64,000 nt of DNA from the NCBI GenBank assembly GCA_001464195.1, contig LNEY01000032.1, positions 1 to 64,000 of the forward strand, given 5' to 3'. Shown here one piece after another: positions 54,249 through 62,896 of the stretch. Position 1 is the stretch's first letter. Every line of letters begins with the position of its first letter. A program made the translations under genes and the position numbers. The notes under the pieces were generated by a model. It worked only from the letters and a program-made list of their open reading frames with translations, searched no databases and was not told the origin of the DNA. Source of the stretch: Burkholderiales bacterium Ga0077547. Its GTDB lineage: Bacteria; Pseudomonadota; Gammaproteobacteria; Burkholderiales; Burkholderiaceae_C.

Positions 54249-54533
54249 TCAGTGCATGACCACCGGCTGATGCATCAGCGAGGCAAAGCGCTCGAGGTAG
54301 TCGTCCATTTCCTCTTGCGTCGGCCCGGTGGGGCGCGTCTCGATCAGCGCGGCAACGCCGTCCTTGAAGCTCTGCGCCATCGCGCCTTCGATGAAGATTT
54401 CCTTGCGCGCGAGCTTGTCGACGATCTCGTAGCCACCCCGCGTGAGGGTGTCATGGGCCTCCGGCAAGTCGGCATCGGCCGGCCCGTCGAACTGCACCAC
54501 GACGAAACTGTCCGAGTTGTAGAGCATGTGCAT
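54249..54533 (-). CDS. DUF3567 family protein
   Basis: A 94-residue protein typical of Burkholderiales (DUF3567). Features are MLYNSDSFVVVQFDGPADADLPEA, GGYEIVDKLARKEIFIEGAMAQSFKDGV and a C-terminal LMHQPVVMH. It has no known function; homologues are small cytoplasmic proteins of conserved length. AGGAG precedes ATG 54533; a Met-His-Met start allows ATG 54527 as well. It is followed on the same strand by the GGDEF-EAL gene, 84 bp away. Confidence 0.9.
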   Translation of the reverse strand: MHMLYNSDSFVVVQFDGPADADLPEAHDTLTRGGYEIVDKLARKEIFIEGAMAQSFKDGVAALIETRPTGPTQEEMDDYLERFASLMHQPVVMH

Positions 54534-54560
54534 CGGGGAACTCCTGGAGGCTGCAAGCTT

Positions 54561-54587
54561 GGTCAGACCACTCAAGTGGGTCTGGCC
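54561..54587. terminator. Strong hairpin after the DUF3108 gene
   Basis: GGTCAGACC...GGTCTGGCC pairs with one G-T and one bulge around a TCAA loop. It begins 26 nt past the DUF3108 stop on the minus strand, and ahead of DUF3567. There is no U-tract, so it may end or attenuate transcription between the two genes. Confidence 0.45.
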
Positions 54588-54612
54588 GAGTGGGTTTCAA
54601 GCCGCACTGTCT

Positions 54613-55593
54613 TCAGGGCCCGGTATGCAGCTCGCGCAGAACGAGGTCCAGCGCACCGTCGGAGTCGCTCTGGGTGAGACGCGCGCGGACCGGCAGATAG
54701 TGGCGCTTCGGGTCGAGCCAGACTTCGGCCAGCGTGTCGCGAGAGGAGCGCAGCGTGCGGGTGAACTTGACGGTCTGCAGGGCGCCCGAGGGGGTGTCGA
54801 TGGTTTCGACGCCGCTGGAGCGCAGATCCCAGAGGTCGACGTCTCCACGTGCCCCCGCGATGTAGAGCACCACCTCACCGCCGCTGGCCGCTCGCTTGGG
54901 CTCGCCGGCCACGACGGCCGGCAACTGGATCATCCAGCTCAAGCGGTCTTGCGATCCGGCGGCCAGGGCGAACTCATCGCGCGGACTTGAAAAAGTGATC
55001 TTCCCGGTGTCTCGCTCGAAATTCGCTGCCCGGGCTGCCTTGCGCACCCGCTGGTCGGTGAAGCGCGTGGGTGCCAGTCCGGCGGCATCGAAGCCGCCCT
55101 GGCTGATCTGCGTCAGCAGGGTGAACCCAGCAATGCTGGCGGCCAGACGCGCCTCGTAGTGCCCATGGGCCGGCCGCCACTTCAGCTCCCCGGTGCCCGA
55201 CAGCCCACCACGCCGGATCTCGTACTCGATTGTGGTCAAGGGCGGAATGCGGGTCTTGTAAACCGGCACCGGCCGCTCCGGCTGACGCAGCAAGGGTGTT
55301 TCGGGCGCCGTGACAGATGTGTCTGCTGCGGCGGAAGCGGGCGTGAGCACTGCCGATGCCGCCTGCAGGGGCGCGGCCAGCGCCGGGACTTCGAGCGTGC
55401 CCGCGCCAGCGTCGGGCTCGGCCGGTGCGAACACCGCCGCGGGCTGCGCGGCATGCGCGGATGTCGACAGGGCTTCCAGCGGCATGCCATCGAGCACGCA
55501 GCTGTGAATGAGGGACGCCACCAACGTCAGCGCGAGCACAACAACGGCGGGCGGGCGGGCCCGCGGCAGTGTCACAAGGGCTTCAGGGTGCAT
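54613..55593 (-). CDS. DUF3108 domain protein, membrane-anchored/periplasmic
   Basis: A 326-residue protein. A single hydrophobic helix near the N-terminus (PPAVVVLALTLVASLIHSCVL) is followed by a long Ala/Pro/Thr-rich linker (about residues 45-110). The C-terminal DUF3108 domain contains YEIRRGGLSGTGELKWRP, YEARLAASIAGFTLLTQISQGGF, RDTGKITFSS and AEVWLDPKRHYLPVRARLTQSDG-like blocks. DUF3108 proteins are periplasmic beta-sheet proteins of unknown role. The linker suggests reach across the periplasm. ATG 55593 gives the best signal anchor; no strong ribosome site. Confidence 0.82.
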   Translation of the reverse strand: MHPEALVTLPRARPPAVVVLALTLVASLIHSCVLDGMPLEALSTSAHAAQPAAVFAPAEPDAGAGTLEVPALAAPLQAASAVLTPASAAADTSVTAPETPLLRQPERPVPVYKTRIPPLTTIEYEIRRGGLSGTGELKWRPAHGHYEARLAASIAGFTLLTQISQGGFDAAGLAPTRFTDQRVRKAARAANFERDTGKITFSSPRDEFALAAGSQDRLSWMIQLPAVVAGEPKRAASGGEVVLYIAGARGDVDLWDLRSSGVETIDTPSGALQTVKFTRTLRSSRDTLAEVWLDPKRHYLPVRARLTQSDSDGALDLVLRELHTGP

Positions 55594-55829
55594 GGGCTGT
55601 CCGGGTGCGTCGAGAATGAGGGAACGAAGGCAGCGGGCTGCTTGTCTGCGCAGGAGGGTGCCGGCGCCCCGGAAAACCCGTCTGCCCTCGCGATACAGCA
55701 CACCCTGGTCATGAAACTCGCCAACCCCCGGAATGGTTTACACGAGTGCCTGAATCACCCTTCGGGTGGCTTGGCAATGCCATATCTGGGCGGGGGCGCT
55801 TCATTGGCGCATTGTCAGGCGCCACGCCG

Positions 55830-56318
55830 ATGAGCCAGGAATTGCCCCGCACCTTCAAGGTGATCACGTTGTGGTTATTGCTCGGGCTGGTCGTGTTTCT
55901 CGGTGTCCAGTGGTGGCTGCATCAGCAGCAGCAAGCGCGATTTCACAGCGAGGGCGGCGCGATCGAGATCACCCGCGGCCCGGATGGTCATTACCACTGG
56001 CCGGGCCGCATCAACGGCCGCCCGGTCGATTTCTTGATCGACACCGGAGCCACCTCGACCGCGATCTCCTCAGCGCTCGCCCGCGAACTGCAGCTCGATT
56101 CCCTCGGCTCGGTGCAGTCGAACACCGCCGGCGGTGTGGTGTCGGGCCAGGTGGTGCGTGCGGATGTGGTGCTGGAGGGTGGCGTCACCGCCGAGCGCCT
56201 GCAGATCACCGCATTGCCCGGTCTGGGTGAGCGCCCTTTGCTCGGCATGGACGTGCTGGGTCGGCTACGCTGGACTCAGGAGGCGGGCGTGCTGCGCATC
56301 GAGTTGCGGCGGCCGTGA
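55830..56318 (+). CDS. Retropepsin-like aspartic protease, membrane anchored (TIGR02281-like)
   Basis: A 162-residue protein. One membrane helix (ITLWLLLGLVVFLGVQWWL) is followed by a Gln-rich hinge and a clan AA aspartic protease domain: GHYHWPGRINGRPVDFLIDTGATSTAISSALARELQ. The catalytic motif is DTGAT; the flap-like GGVVSGQVVRADVVLEGG and LLGMDVLGRL follow. Single-domain enzymes work as dimers, as in retroviral proteases. It should face the periplasm. ATG 55830 is preferred; an in-frame GTG at 55746 would add 28 residues without conserved features. Confidence 0.87.
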   Translation: MSQELPRTFKVITLWLLLGLVVFLGVQWWLHQQQQARFHSEGGAIEITRGPDGHYHWPGRINGRPVDFLIDTGATSTAISSALARELQLDSLGSVQSNTAGGVVSGQVVRADVVLEGGVTAERLQITALPGLGERPLLGMDVLGRLRWTQEAGVLRIELRRP

Positions 56319-56403
56319 CGGCTCGTGAGCGCGGCCGCACCGCACCGATCGTGTGCGGACACCCGCGCGGCACAATCGAACGGCACTGTGTCCAGGAGAC
56401 CCC

Positions 56404-57060
56404 ATGACCGACCACCCTGCCCTCACGTCTTTCGCGCCCGGCTTCGAGTTCCTGCAGGGCCTGGTGAAGAATGCCGGTGCGTCGCTGCCGGGCATGGGAC
56501 AGTGGATCGCACCGACGCTGAACCCGGAAGAACTGGACAAACGCATCCAGGAGTTGAAAACGGTGCAGTTCTGGCTTGAGCAGAACGCAAAGATGCTGGG
56601 CGCGACCATCCAGGCGCTCGAGGTGCAGAAAATGACCCTGACGACGCTGCAGACGATGAACGTGCAGATGGGTGACCTGCGCGACGCGCTGACGATACGT
56701 ACGCCTGCGGCCACCGCATCCGCTACGCCACCAACGTCCCCACCCCCAGCGCCAGAGGCAGCTCCCGCCGCCCCGCCGGCGCCCCCGACACAGGCCGGGA
56801 GTGCAGCCACGCCGGCGGTCGACCCGCTGCAATGGTGGGGCGCCTTGACACAACAGTTCGGCGAACTGGCTGCGGCGGCCCTGAAAGACGGCGCAGCCGC
56901 TTCGGCGTCACTGCCGCCCACAGTGACCAAGCCGTCAGCTGTGAAGCCCCGCTCGGCTCAGCCGGCCGCCAAGAAGTCCACCGGCCGAAGCGCCCGGCCT
57001 GGCGCGACCGGAACGCCCAAGCGAGCCGCGCGCAAGCCCGTGGCGCGCAGTCCGCGATGA
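56404..57060 (+). CDS. phaM: PHB granule regulatory protein PhaM
   Basis: A 218-residue PhaM-type protein that links polyhydroxybutyrate granules, PHB synthase and the nucleoid. The N-terminal family block is FAPGFEFLQGLVKNAG, ELDKRIQELKTVQFWLEQNA and IQALEVQKMTLTTLQTMNVQM. A Pro/Ala linker (about 100-140) follows, then QWWGALTQQF. The C-terminal AAKKSTGRSARPG, KRAARKPVARSPR tail is strongly basic and DNA-binding-like. AGGAGA lies before ATG 56404. The stop overlaps the next start (ATGA), coupling it to a FIST-domain protein. Confidence 0.9.
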   Translation: MTDHPALTSFAPGFEFLQGLVKNAGASLPGMGQWIAPTLNPEELDKRIQELKTVQFWLEQNAKMLGATIQALEVQKMTLTTLQTMNVQMGDLRDALTIRTPAATASATPPTSPPPAPEAAPAAPPAPPTQAGSAATPAVDPLQWWGALTQQFGELAAAALKDGAAASASLPPTVTKPSAVKPRSAQPAAKKSTGRSARPGATGTPKRAARKPVARSPR

Positions 57061-58283
57061 AGCGCTTCCTGCATGCCCACGCCACCCACCCCGACTGGCG
57101 GTTTGCGCTCTCGCTGGCGACCGCGCAGCTGGAGGCGCAACGAGCCCTGCCCGATCACATCGACACCCCGACCCTGGGTTGGGTCTACCTGAGCGACCAC
57201 TACGGCGCTGCGGCAGAGGCCCTGCTGGCGACGCTGCGCAACCAATGGCCAGGCGTGGTGTGGGTCGGCTCCGTGGGTGTCGGCATTGCGGCCAATGGTG
57301 TCGAGTACTTCGACGAGCCCGCACTCACGCTGATGCTGGGCGACATCGCGCCTTCGCAGTTCCGCGTCTTTTCTGGCGTGCAGCCTCTGTCAGGTCAGGC
57401 CGGCTTCGCCGCCGCCACGGCGTTGGTGCATGCCGATACCTCGGCGCACGACGCGGCCGAGCTCATTGCCGAGTTGGCCGAGCGGACGAGCACGGGCTAC
57501 TTGTTCGGCGGCGTGGCCTCGGCGCGCGGGCGCGCTGTGCACATCGCCGATGGCGTCTATCGCGGGGGGCTGTCGGGCGTAGCGTTCGATGCGCAGGTCC
57601 CGGTGATCTCGCGTGTGACACAGGGCTGCCAGCCAATCGGCGCGGTGCGCCGCGTCACGGCCGTCGAGCGCAACCTCGTGGTGTCGCTCGATGATGAGCC
57701 GGCGCTGGCCTGCCTGCTGCGTGACCTGAAGGTCGATGCCAACGACCCCCGCGAAGCCTTGCCACGCCTGCGCGGCACCCTGGTGGGTCTGAGCGATCCG
57801 GACGGCGAGCAAGCCCGCGGCGGGAACTTTGGCACCGAGACGCGGGTTCGTCACCTGGTGGGCATCGATCCGGGTCGCCATGCGGTGGCGGTGGCCGATG
57901 TGGTGGAGTGCGGCATGCAGCTGGCTTTTTGCCAACGCAACACCGACGCCGCACGGCGCGACCTGGTGCGCATCTGCACCGAGATCCGCGAGGAGCTCGA
58001 GCCCGAGATGCTGCCGCTCGAGGCAGCGGTGGCGTTGCAGGGCGGAGATGCAGGCGCCGCGCCGCACACGGCAAGGCACATCGCCGGCGCCATCTACATC
58101 AGCTGCGCCGGCCGGGGTGGCCCGCACTTCGGCTCGCCCTCGGCCGAGCTCGCGATCGTGCGCCGTGCGCTCGGTGACGTGCCGCTGGTCGGCTTCTTCG
58201 CCAACGGCGAGATTGCCCATCGCCACTTGTACGGCTACACAGGGGTGCTGACGGTGTTTGCAGCGCCAGGGAGTCTCCGATGA
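57057..58283 (+). CDS. FIST N / FIST C sensory domain protein
   Basis: A 408-residue protein composed of a FIST N domain (WVYLSDHYGAAAEALLATL, VGSVGVGIAANGVEYFDEPAL) and a FIST C domain. The latter includes ISRVTQGCQPIGAV, VRHLVGIDPGRHAVAVADVV and the final PHFGSPSAELAIVRRALGDVPLVGFFANGEI. FIST proteins are thought to sense small ligands, perhaps amino acids, but no output domain is attached. It overlaps phaM by ATGA and glcD by ATGA, so translation is coupled from phaM through glcD. A regulatory or transport-sensing role in glycolate metabolism is only inferred from position. Confidence 0.88.
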   Translation: MKRFLHAHATHPDWRFALSLATAQLEAQRALPDHIDTPTLGWVYLSDHYGAAAEALLATLRNQWPGVVWVGSVGVGIAANGVEYFDEPALTLMLGDIAPSQFRVFSGVQPLSGQAGFAAATALVHADTSAHDAAELIAELAERTSTGYLFGGVASARGRAVHIADGVYRGGLSGVAFDAQVPVISRVTQGCQPIGAVRRVTAVERNLVVSLDDEPALACLLRDLKVDANDPREALPRLRGTLVGLSDPDGEQARGGNFGTETRVRHLVGIDPGRHAVAVADVVECGMQLAFCQRNTDAARRDLVRICTEIREELEPEMLPLEAAVALQGGDAGAAPHTARHIAGAIYISCAGRGGPHFGSPSAELAIVRRALGDVPLVGFFANGEIAHRHLYGYTGVLTVFAAPGSLR

Positions 58284-59782
58284 ACGCCCTGACCCACCCG
58301 CCGGATCTCGCCGCGGTTGCCCGCGTCACCCGGCGCGCCGAGGTGGTGGCCGCACTGACGCCCTTGCTGCCGGCCCATGCGCTGTTGTGGCAGGACGAGG
58401 ACACGGTCCCCTACGAGTGCGATGGCCTGACCGCCTACCGAGCGCTCCCGCTGGCGGTTGCACTGCCCGAAACCGAGGCGCAGGTGTCTGCGGTGCTGGC
58501 CGCCTGTCACCGCCTGGGCGTGCCGGTGGTGGCGCGCGGTGCCGGCACCGGTCTGAGCGGTGGCGCGACACCGCACGCGCTGGGTGTGACGCTCAGCCTG
58601 GCCAAGTTCAACAAGATCCTGAAGACCGACCCGGTCAGCCGCACCGCGGTCGTGCAGAGCGGCGTGCGCAATGCGGCGATCAGCGAAGCCGCGGCCCGCC
58701 ATGGCCTGTACTACGCGCCGGACCCCAGCAGCAAGATTGCCTGCACCATCGGCGGCAACGTGGCCGAGAACTCCGGCGGCATGCACTGCCTGAAGTACGG
58801 CCTGACGATCCACAACGTGCTGCGGGTGCGCGGCTACACGGTGGAAGGCGAGGCTGTCGAGTTCGGCTCCGAGGCGCTCGATGTCGCCGGGCTCGATCTG
58901 CTGGCGGTGGTGATCGGCTCCGAAGGCATGCTGGCGGTCACGGTGGAAGTGACCGTCAAGCTGGTGCCCAAGCCGCAGCTGGCGCGCGCCATCCTGGCCA
59001 GCTTCGACGACGTGCGCAAGGCGGGACACGCGGTCGCGGCACTGATCGGCGCCGGCATCATCCCGGCCGGCCTGGAAATGATGGACAAGCCGATGACGGC
59101 CTGCGTCGAAGACTATGTGCACGCCGGTTACGACCTCGAAGCCGCTGCGATCCTGATCTGCGAAAGCGACGGCACGCCCGAAGAGGTGGAAGAGGAAATC
59201 GGCCGCATGGTCGCGGTGCTCGAATCTGCCGGTGCCACGCGCTTCGAGATCAGCCGCGATGAGGCCGAGCGGCTGAAGTTCTGGAGCGGCCGGATGAACG
59301 CCTTCCCCGCCAGCGGGCGCATGAGCCCGGACTACATGTGCATGGACTCGACGATTCCGCGCAACAAGCTGGCCGAGATCCTGGTGCGCATCGCCGAGAT
59401 GGAGGTCACCTACGGCCTGCGTTGCTGCAATGTGTTCCATGCGGGCGACGGCAACCTGCACCCGCTGATCATGTACGACGCCAACGACCCGGATCAGCTG
59501 CACCGCTGCGAGCTGTTCGGTGCCGACATCCTGGAGACCAGTGTGCGGCTGGGGGGCACGGTGACCGGTGAGCACGGGGTGGGCATCGAGAAGCTCAGCT
59601 CGATGTGTGTTCAGTTCACGCCGGCCGAGCGCGAGCAGATGCTGTCGGTCAAGCGCGCTTTCGACCCCACCGAGCTGCTGAACCCTGGCAAGGCCATCCC
59701 GACCCTGCACCGCTGCGCCGAGTACGGAAAGATGCATGTGCGCAAGGGCCTGCTGCCATTCCCTGAGCTGCCCCGGTTCTGA
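58280..59782 (+). CDS. glcD: Glycolate oxidase subunit GlcD
   Basis: GlcD is the FAD-linked catalytic subunit of glycolate oxidase (glycolate to glyoxylate). The 500-residue protein has the FAD-binding type 4 block PVVARGAGTGLSGGATPHAL and IGGNVAENSGGMHCLKYGLT. The C-terminal oxidase cap contains CCNVFHAGDGNLHPLIMYD and GGTVTGEHGVGIEKL. Full length. It overlaps the FIST gene by ATGA and is 17 bp before glcE. Confidence 0.96.
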   Translation: MNALTHPPDLAAVARVTRRAEVVAALTPLLPAHALLWQDEDTVPYECDGLTAYRALPLAVALPETEAQVSAVLAACHRLGVPVVARGAGTGLSGGATPHALGVTLSLAKFNKILKTDPVSRTAVVQSGVRNAAISEAAARHGLYYAPDPSSKIACTIGGNVAENSGGMHCLKYGLTIHNVLRVRGYTVEGEAVEFGSEALDVAGLDLLAVVIGSEGMLAVTVEVTVKLVPKPQLARAILASFDDVRKAGHAVAALIGAGIIPAGLEMMDKPMTACVEDYVHAGYDLEAAAILICESDGTPEEVEEEIGRMVAVLESAGATRFEISRDEAERLKFWSGRMNAFPASGRMSPDYMCMDSTIPRNKLAEILVRIAEMEVTYGLRCCNVFHAGDGNLHPLIMYDANDPDQLHRCELFGADILETSVRLGGTVTGEHGVGIEKLSSMCVQFTPAEREQMLSVKRAFDPTELLNPGKAIPTLHRCAEYGKMHVRKGLLPFPELPRF

Positions 59783-59799
59783 GGCGTGATGAGTCCCCG

Positions 59800-60915
59800 A
59801 TGATTGACGACGTCCCTGCGCTTGCGCGCCTGATCGACCGCGTCCGCGCTGCGCAGCAGGCCGGCACCTCGCTGTGCATCCGAGGCGGCGGCACGAAAGA
59901 CTTCTACGGTGAGGCGCCCGCTGGCGAATGGCTGTCGACCACCGAGCTGGCCGGCATCTCCAGCTATCAACCATCCGAGTTGGTCGTCACCGCGCGCTGC
60001 GGCACGCCGCTGGCCGAGCTTGAAGCTGCACTCGCCGAGAAAGGCCAGTGCCTGTCCTTCGATCCGCCGCATTTCGCCGAGGGCGGCACGGTGGGTGGCA
60101 TGGTGGCCGCCGGCCTGTCCGGTCCGGCGCGCGCCACGGTGGGCGCGGTGCGCGATTACATCCTGGGCGCCACCTTGCTCAGCGGCCAGGGCGAGGTGCT
60201 GAGCTTTGGTGGGCAGGTGATCAAGAACGTCGCCGGGTATGACGTGTCGCGACTGCTGGCCGGATCGCTCGGCACCCTGGGCGTGATCCTGGAGGTGTCG
60301 ATCAAGGTCCTGCCGGTGGCGCCCGCCAGCGTGACGCTGCGCTTCGAGATGACGCAAGCCGCGGCGCTGGCGCAACTGCACCAATGGGGCGGCCTGCCGC
60401 TGCCGCTGAACGCCAGCGCGATCTGGAACGATCAGTTGGTGGTGCGCCTTAGCGGTGCGGTTGCTGCGGTGCAGGCGGCGAGTGCCAAGTTCCAGGCGCT
60501 CGGCGGCGAGGTCCTGGAGCCCGCGCTGGTCGATATGTTCTGGCAGGACCTGCGCGATCACCGCGATGAATTCTTCACCGCGGCGCAGGCGGCGGTGGAT
60601 GCTGGCGGTGCGCTGTGGCGGTTGTCGGTGCCGCAGACCGCTGCGGTGCTGGACCTGCCTGGTGTTCCACTCATCGAATGGGCGGGGGGGCAACGCTGGT
60701 GCGTGACCCCGGGTGCCGATACCGACACCGCGACCCGCCTGCGCGACATCGCCAAGCGCGCCGGCGGTCACGCCACGCTGTTTCGCAGCGCCGACAAGTC
60801 CGCGGGTGTGTTTGCCCCGCTGGCCTCGCCGCTGGACCGCATCCACCGCGAACTGAAGCGCTCGTTCGACCCGCACGGCGTATTCAATCCCGGCCGGCTT
60901 TACCCTGGCTGCTGA
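59800..60915 (+). CDS. glcE: Glycolate oxidase subunit GlcE
   Basis: GlcE is the second FAD-binding subunit of glycolate oxidase. The 371-residue protein has LCIRGGGTKDFYGEAPAGEWL, GGTVGGMVAAGLSGPARATVGAVRDYILGA and QVIKNVAGYDVSRLLAGSLGTLGV. The C-terminus ends with LKRSFDPHGVFNPGRLYPG, the usual family ending. It is flanked closely by glcD and glcF, so the three subunits are produced together. Confidence 0.96.
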   Translation: MIDDVPALARLIDRVRAAQQAGTSLCIRGGGTKDFYGEAPAGEWLSTTELAGISSYQPSELVVTARCGTPLAELEAALAEKGQCLSFDPPHFAEGGTVGGMVAAGLSGPARATVGAVRDYILGATLLSGQGEVLSFGGQVIKNVAGYDVSRLLAGSLGTLGVILEVSIKVLPVAPASVTLRFEMTQAAALAQLHQWGGLPLPLNASAIWNDQLVVRLSGAVAAVQAASAKFQALGGEVLEPALVDMFWQDLRDHRDEFFTAAQAAVDAGGALWRLSVPQTAAVLDLPGVPLIEWAGGQRWCVTPGADTDTATRLRDIAKRAGGHATLFRSADKSAGVFAPLASPLDRIHRELKRSFDPHGVFNPGRLYPGC

Positions 60916-60930
60916 CGCCTCACCCTGTGT

Positions 60931-62172
60931 ATGCAAACGAACCTGTCTTCCGAATTCAAAGGCACGCCAGACGGTGAAGCGGCCGAAGCGATCCTGCGCA
61001 AGTGCGTGCACTGCGGCTTCTGCACCGCCACCTGTCCCACCTATCAGTTGCTGGGCGACGAACTCGACGGCCCGCGTGGCCGCATCTACCTGATCAAGGA
61101 AGTGCTGGAAGGCGCGGTGCCGACCCGCAAGACGCAATCGCACCTCGACCGTTGTCTGACCTGCCGCAACTGCGAGACCACCTGCCCCTCCGGTGTGCAG
61201 TACGGCAACCTGGTCGAGATCGGCCGTCGAATCGTCGATGAGAAAGTGGAACGCCCGCGTGGCGAACAGGCGGTGCGCTGGCTGTTGAAAGAAGGGCTGA
61301 CCTCGCCGCTGTTCGCGCCGGCGATGAAGCTCGGTCAACTGGTGCGCCCGCTGTTGCCGGCTTCGCTGAAAGGCAAGGTGGCTCCGAAGCCAAGCGCGTC
61401 CGAGCAGGCCACGGCGAACCGCTGGCCGCAGCGCGAACACCCACGCAAGGTGCTGATGCTGATGGGTTGCGTGCAGCCGACGATGCTGCCCAACATCAAC
61501 AGCGCCACCGCGCGCGTGCTCGACGTGGCCGGCATCCAGACGCTGGTGGCCGAGGAGGCGGGCTGTTGCGGCGCGATCCGCAGCCACCTGGGCGACTACG
61601 AGGGCGGCCTGGCCGACATGCGCCGCAACATCGACGCCTGGTGGCCCAGCGTGCTGACCCACAAGGTCGAAGCGATCGTGATGAACGCGTCAGGTTGTGG
61701 CGCCACCGTCAAAGACTATGGTCACGCCCTGGCGCACGACGAGGCCTATGCCGACAAGGCCCGACGCATCAGCGAGCTGACGAAGGACCTGAGCGAGTTG
61801 CTGCCCGAACTCGTGCCGGTGCTGAAGTCGCGCATGCATCGCCAACCCACGACACGGCTGGCGTTTCACCCACCCTGCACCCTGCAGCACGCGCAGCAAC
61901 TGCGCGGCGGCGTCGAGGCGCATTTGGGTGCGCTGGGATTCGATGTGCAGGTGTCGCCGAGTGAAAGCCATCTGTGTTGTGGCTCGGCCGGTACCTACTC
62001 GGTGTTGCAGCCGACGCTGGCCTACCAGCTGCGCGACCGCAAGCTGGCCAACTTGGCCGAGGTCGGAGCGCAGACCATCGTGTCAGCCAACGTCGGTTGC
62101 ATCCAGCACCTGCAGTCTGGCACGGCGTCACCGGTGAGGCATTGGGTCGAGGTGCTCGACGAGGCCTTGTAG
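60931..62172 (+). CDS. glcF: Glycolate oxidase iron-sulfur subunit GlcF
   Basis: GlcF carries electrons from the FAD subunits. The 413-residue protein has two 4Fe-4S binding sets: CVHCGFCTATCPTYQLLGDE and CLTCRNCETTCPSGVQYGNL. Two cysteine-rich (CCG-type) domains follow, with EEAGCCGAIRSHLG and SESHLCCGSAG. It ends with VRHWVEVLDEAL. The gene is 15 bp after glcE and convergent with the PEP-CTERM gene (10 bp gap between stops). Confidence 0.96.
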   Translation: MQTNLSSEFKGTPDGEAAEAILRKCVHCGFCTATCPTYQLLGDELDGPRGRIYLIKEVLEGAVPTRKTQSHLDRCLTCRNCETTCPSGVQYGNLVEIGRRIVDEKVERPRGEQAVRWLLKEGLTSPLFAPAMKLGQLVRPLLPASLKGKVAPKPSASEQATANRWPQREHPRKVLMLMGCVQPTMLPNINSATARVLDVAGIQTLVAEEAGCCGAIRSHLGDYEGGLADMRRNIDAWWPSVLTHKVEAIVMNASGCGATVKDYGHALAHDEAYADKARRISELTKDLSELLPELVPVLKSRMHRQPTTRLAFHPPCTLQHAQQLRGGVEAHLGALGFDVQVSPSESHLCCGSAGTYSVLQPTLAYQLRDRKLANLAEVGAQTIVSANVGCIQHLQSGTASPVRHWVEVLDEAL

Positions 62173-62182
62173 GGCGGACGGG

Positions 62183-62792
62183 TCAGCCGGCCTGGCGGCG
62201 CCGCACGAAGCGGCCGATGGCGGCAACGCCCAGCAACATCATCAACCCCGTCGTGGGTTCGGGCTCGGGGCTGACCGACGGCGTGAAGCTGAACTGGCCG
62301 TAGGCCAAGCCGGAGCCGGAGCTTTCGTCGTCGAAAACCAGCTTCGTGACACCGCTGAAGGCGCTGAAATCGACAAGGACAGGGTTGGGATCGGTGTCGA
62401 CATCCAGCGGCGTGGCAAATTGCAGGCTGCGGAGCAGCGAACTGCCGGCATACGCAGAGATCGTGACGCTGTCACCAGCGTCAAAGCCGATCGCCTGCAA
62501 GCGCAGCTGACTGACAGCGGTCGTGAAGGTGATCTGCAAGTCGCCGGTGCACGATGTGCTGACGGGCGTGGTGAATGCCGAACAGATGGAGCCACCATTG
62601 CCGACGAAGTACTCGTTCGTGGTTCGTGTACAGCACCGTGCCGGTGCCGCTGATTTGCGCTTCCGGCAGGCTCGCCGAGGCACTGCCAGTGTTGCCGGAG
62701 CTGAGCGACTCGAAATTCAAACTGGCTGCCGATGCAGACGCGCAGGCCAACGCGGTGGACAGCAGGATCGTGGCGGCGCGGAAGTGGGTCAT
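62183..62792 (-). pseudogene. PEP-CTERM sorting-domain protein, frameshifted by 7-bp duplication
   Basis: Two overlapping frames on this strand together make one secreted protein of about 200 residues. The first part has a signal peptide (ATILLSTALACASASAASLNF). The second carries a beta-rich middle (DLQITFTTAVSQLRLQAIGF) and ends in the exosortase-recognised PEP-CTERM: PEPEPTTGLMMLLGVAAIGR followed by FVRRRQ. The frame is broken by a perfect tandem GTTCGTG (62615-62628, plus strand). Removing one unit restores VLYTNEYFVGNGG. It may be a pseudogene, a phase-variable gene, or an assembly error. The neighbouring stop of glcF is 10 bp away. Confidence 0.8.
62615..62628. repeat. Perfect 7-bp tandem repeat inside the PEP-CTERM gene
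   Basis: GTTCGTGGTTCGTG is two copies of GTTCGTG. A 7-bp unit shifts the frame by +1. With one copy the two halves of the PEP-CTERM protein join in one frame. Confidence 0.85.
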
Positions 62793-62850
62793 GGAGAATG
62801 ATTCAACCTAGGGTTATCGCGCATGGTCTATCGGGGGTGCTGGCGGGTCA

Positions 62851-62870
62851 ACCCCCCGATTCCGGGGGGT
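62851..62870. terminator. GC hairpin between the hydrolase gene and the PEP-CTERM gene
   Basis: ACCCCCCG and CGGGGGGT form an 8-bp stem with a 4-nt ATTC loop. On the minus strand it lies 27 bp after the hydrolase stop and 59 bp before the PEP-CTERM start. No U-tract is seen. Confidence 0.45.
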
Positions 62871-62896
62871 CGCGTGCCAGATGCCACCGCAGTGCC

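Noticed and set aside
59611-61662. Very long open frame (683 codons) antisense to glcD-glcE-glcF, and others antisense to yeaH, pilT/pilU and hsdM
   Set aside because: These are shadows of real genes in GC-rich DNA. Their translations are low-complexity (His, Arg, Gln, Ala, Val-rich), have no family motif, and the sense strand encodes well-known proteins.
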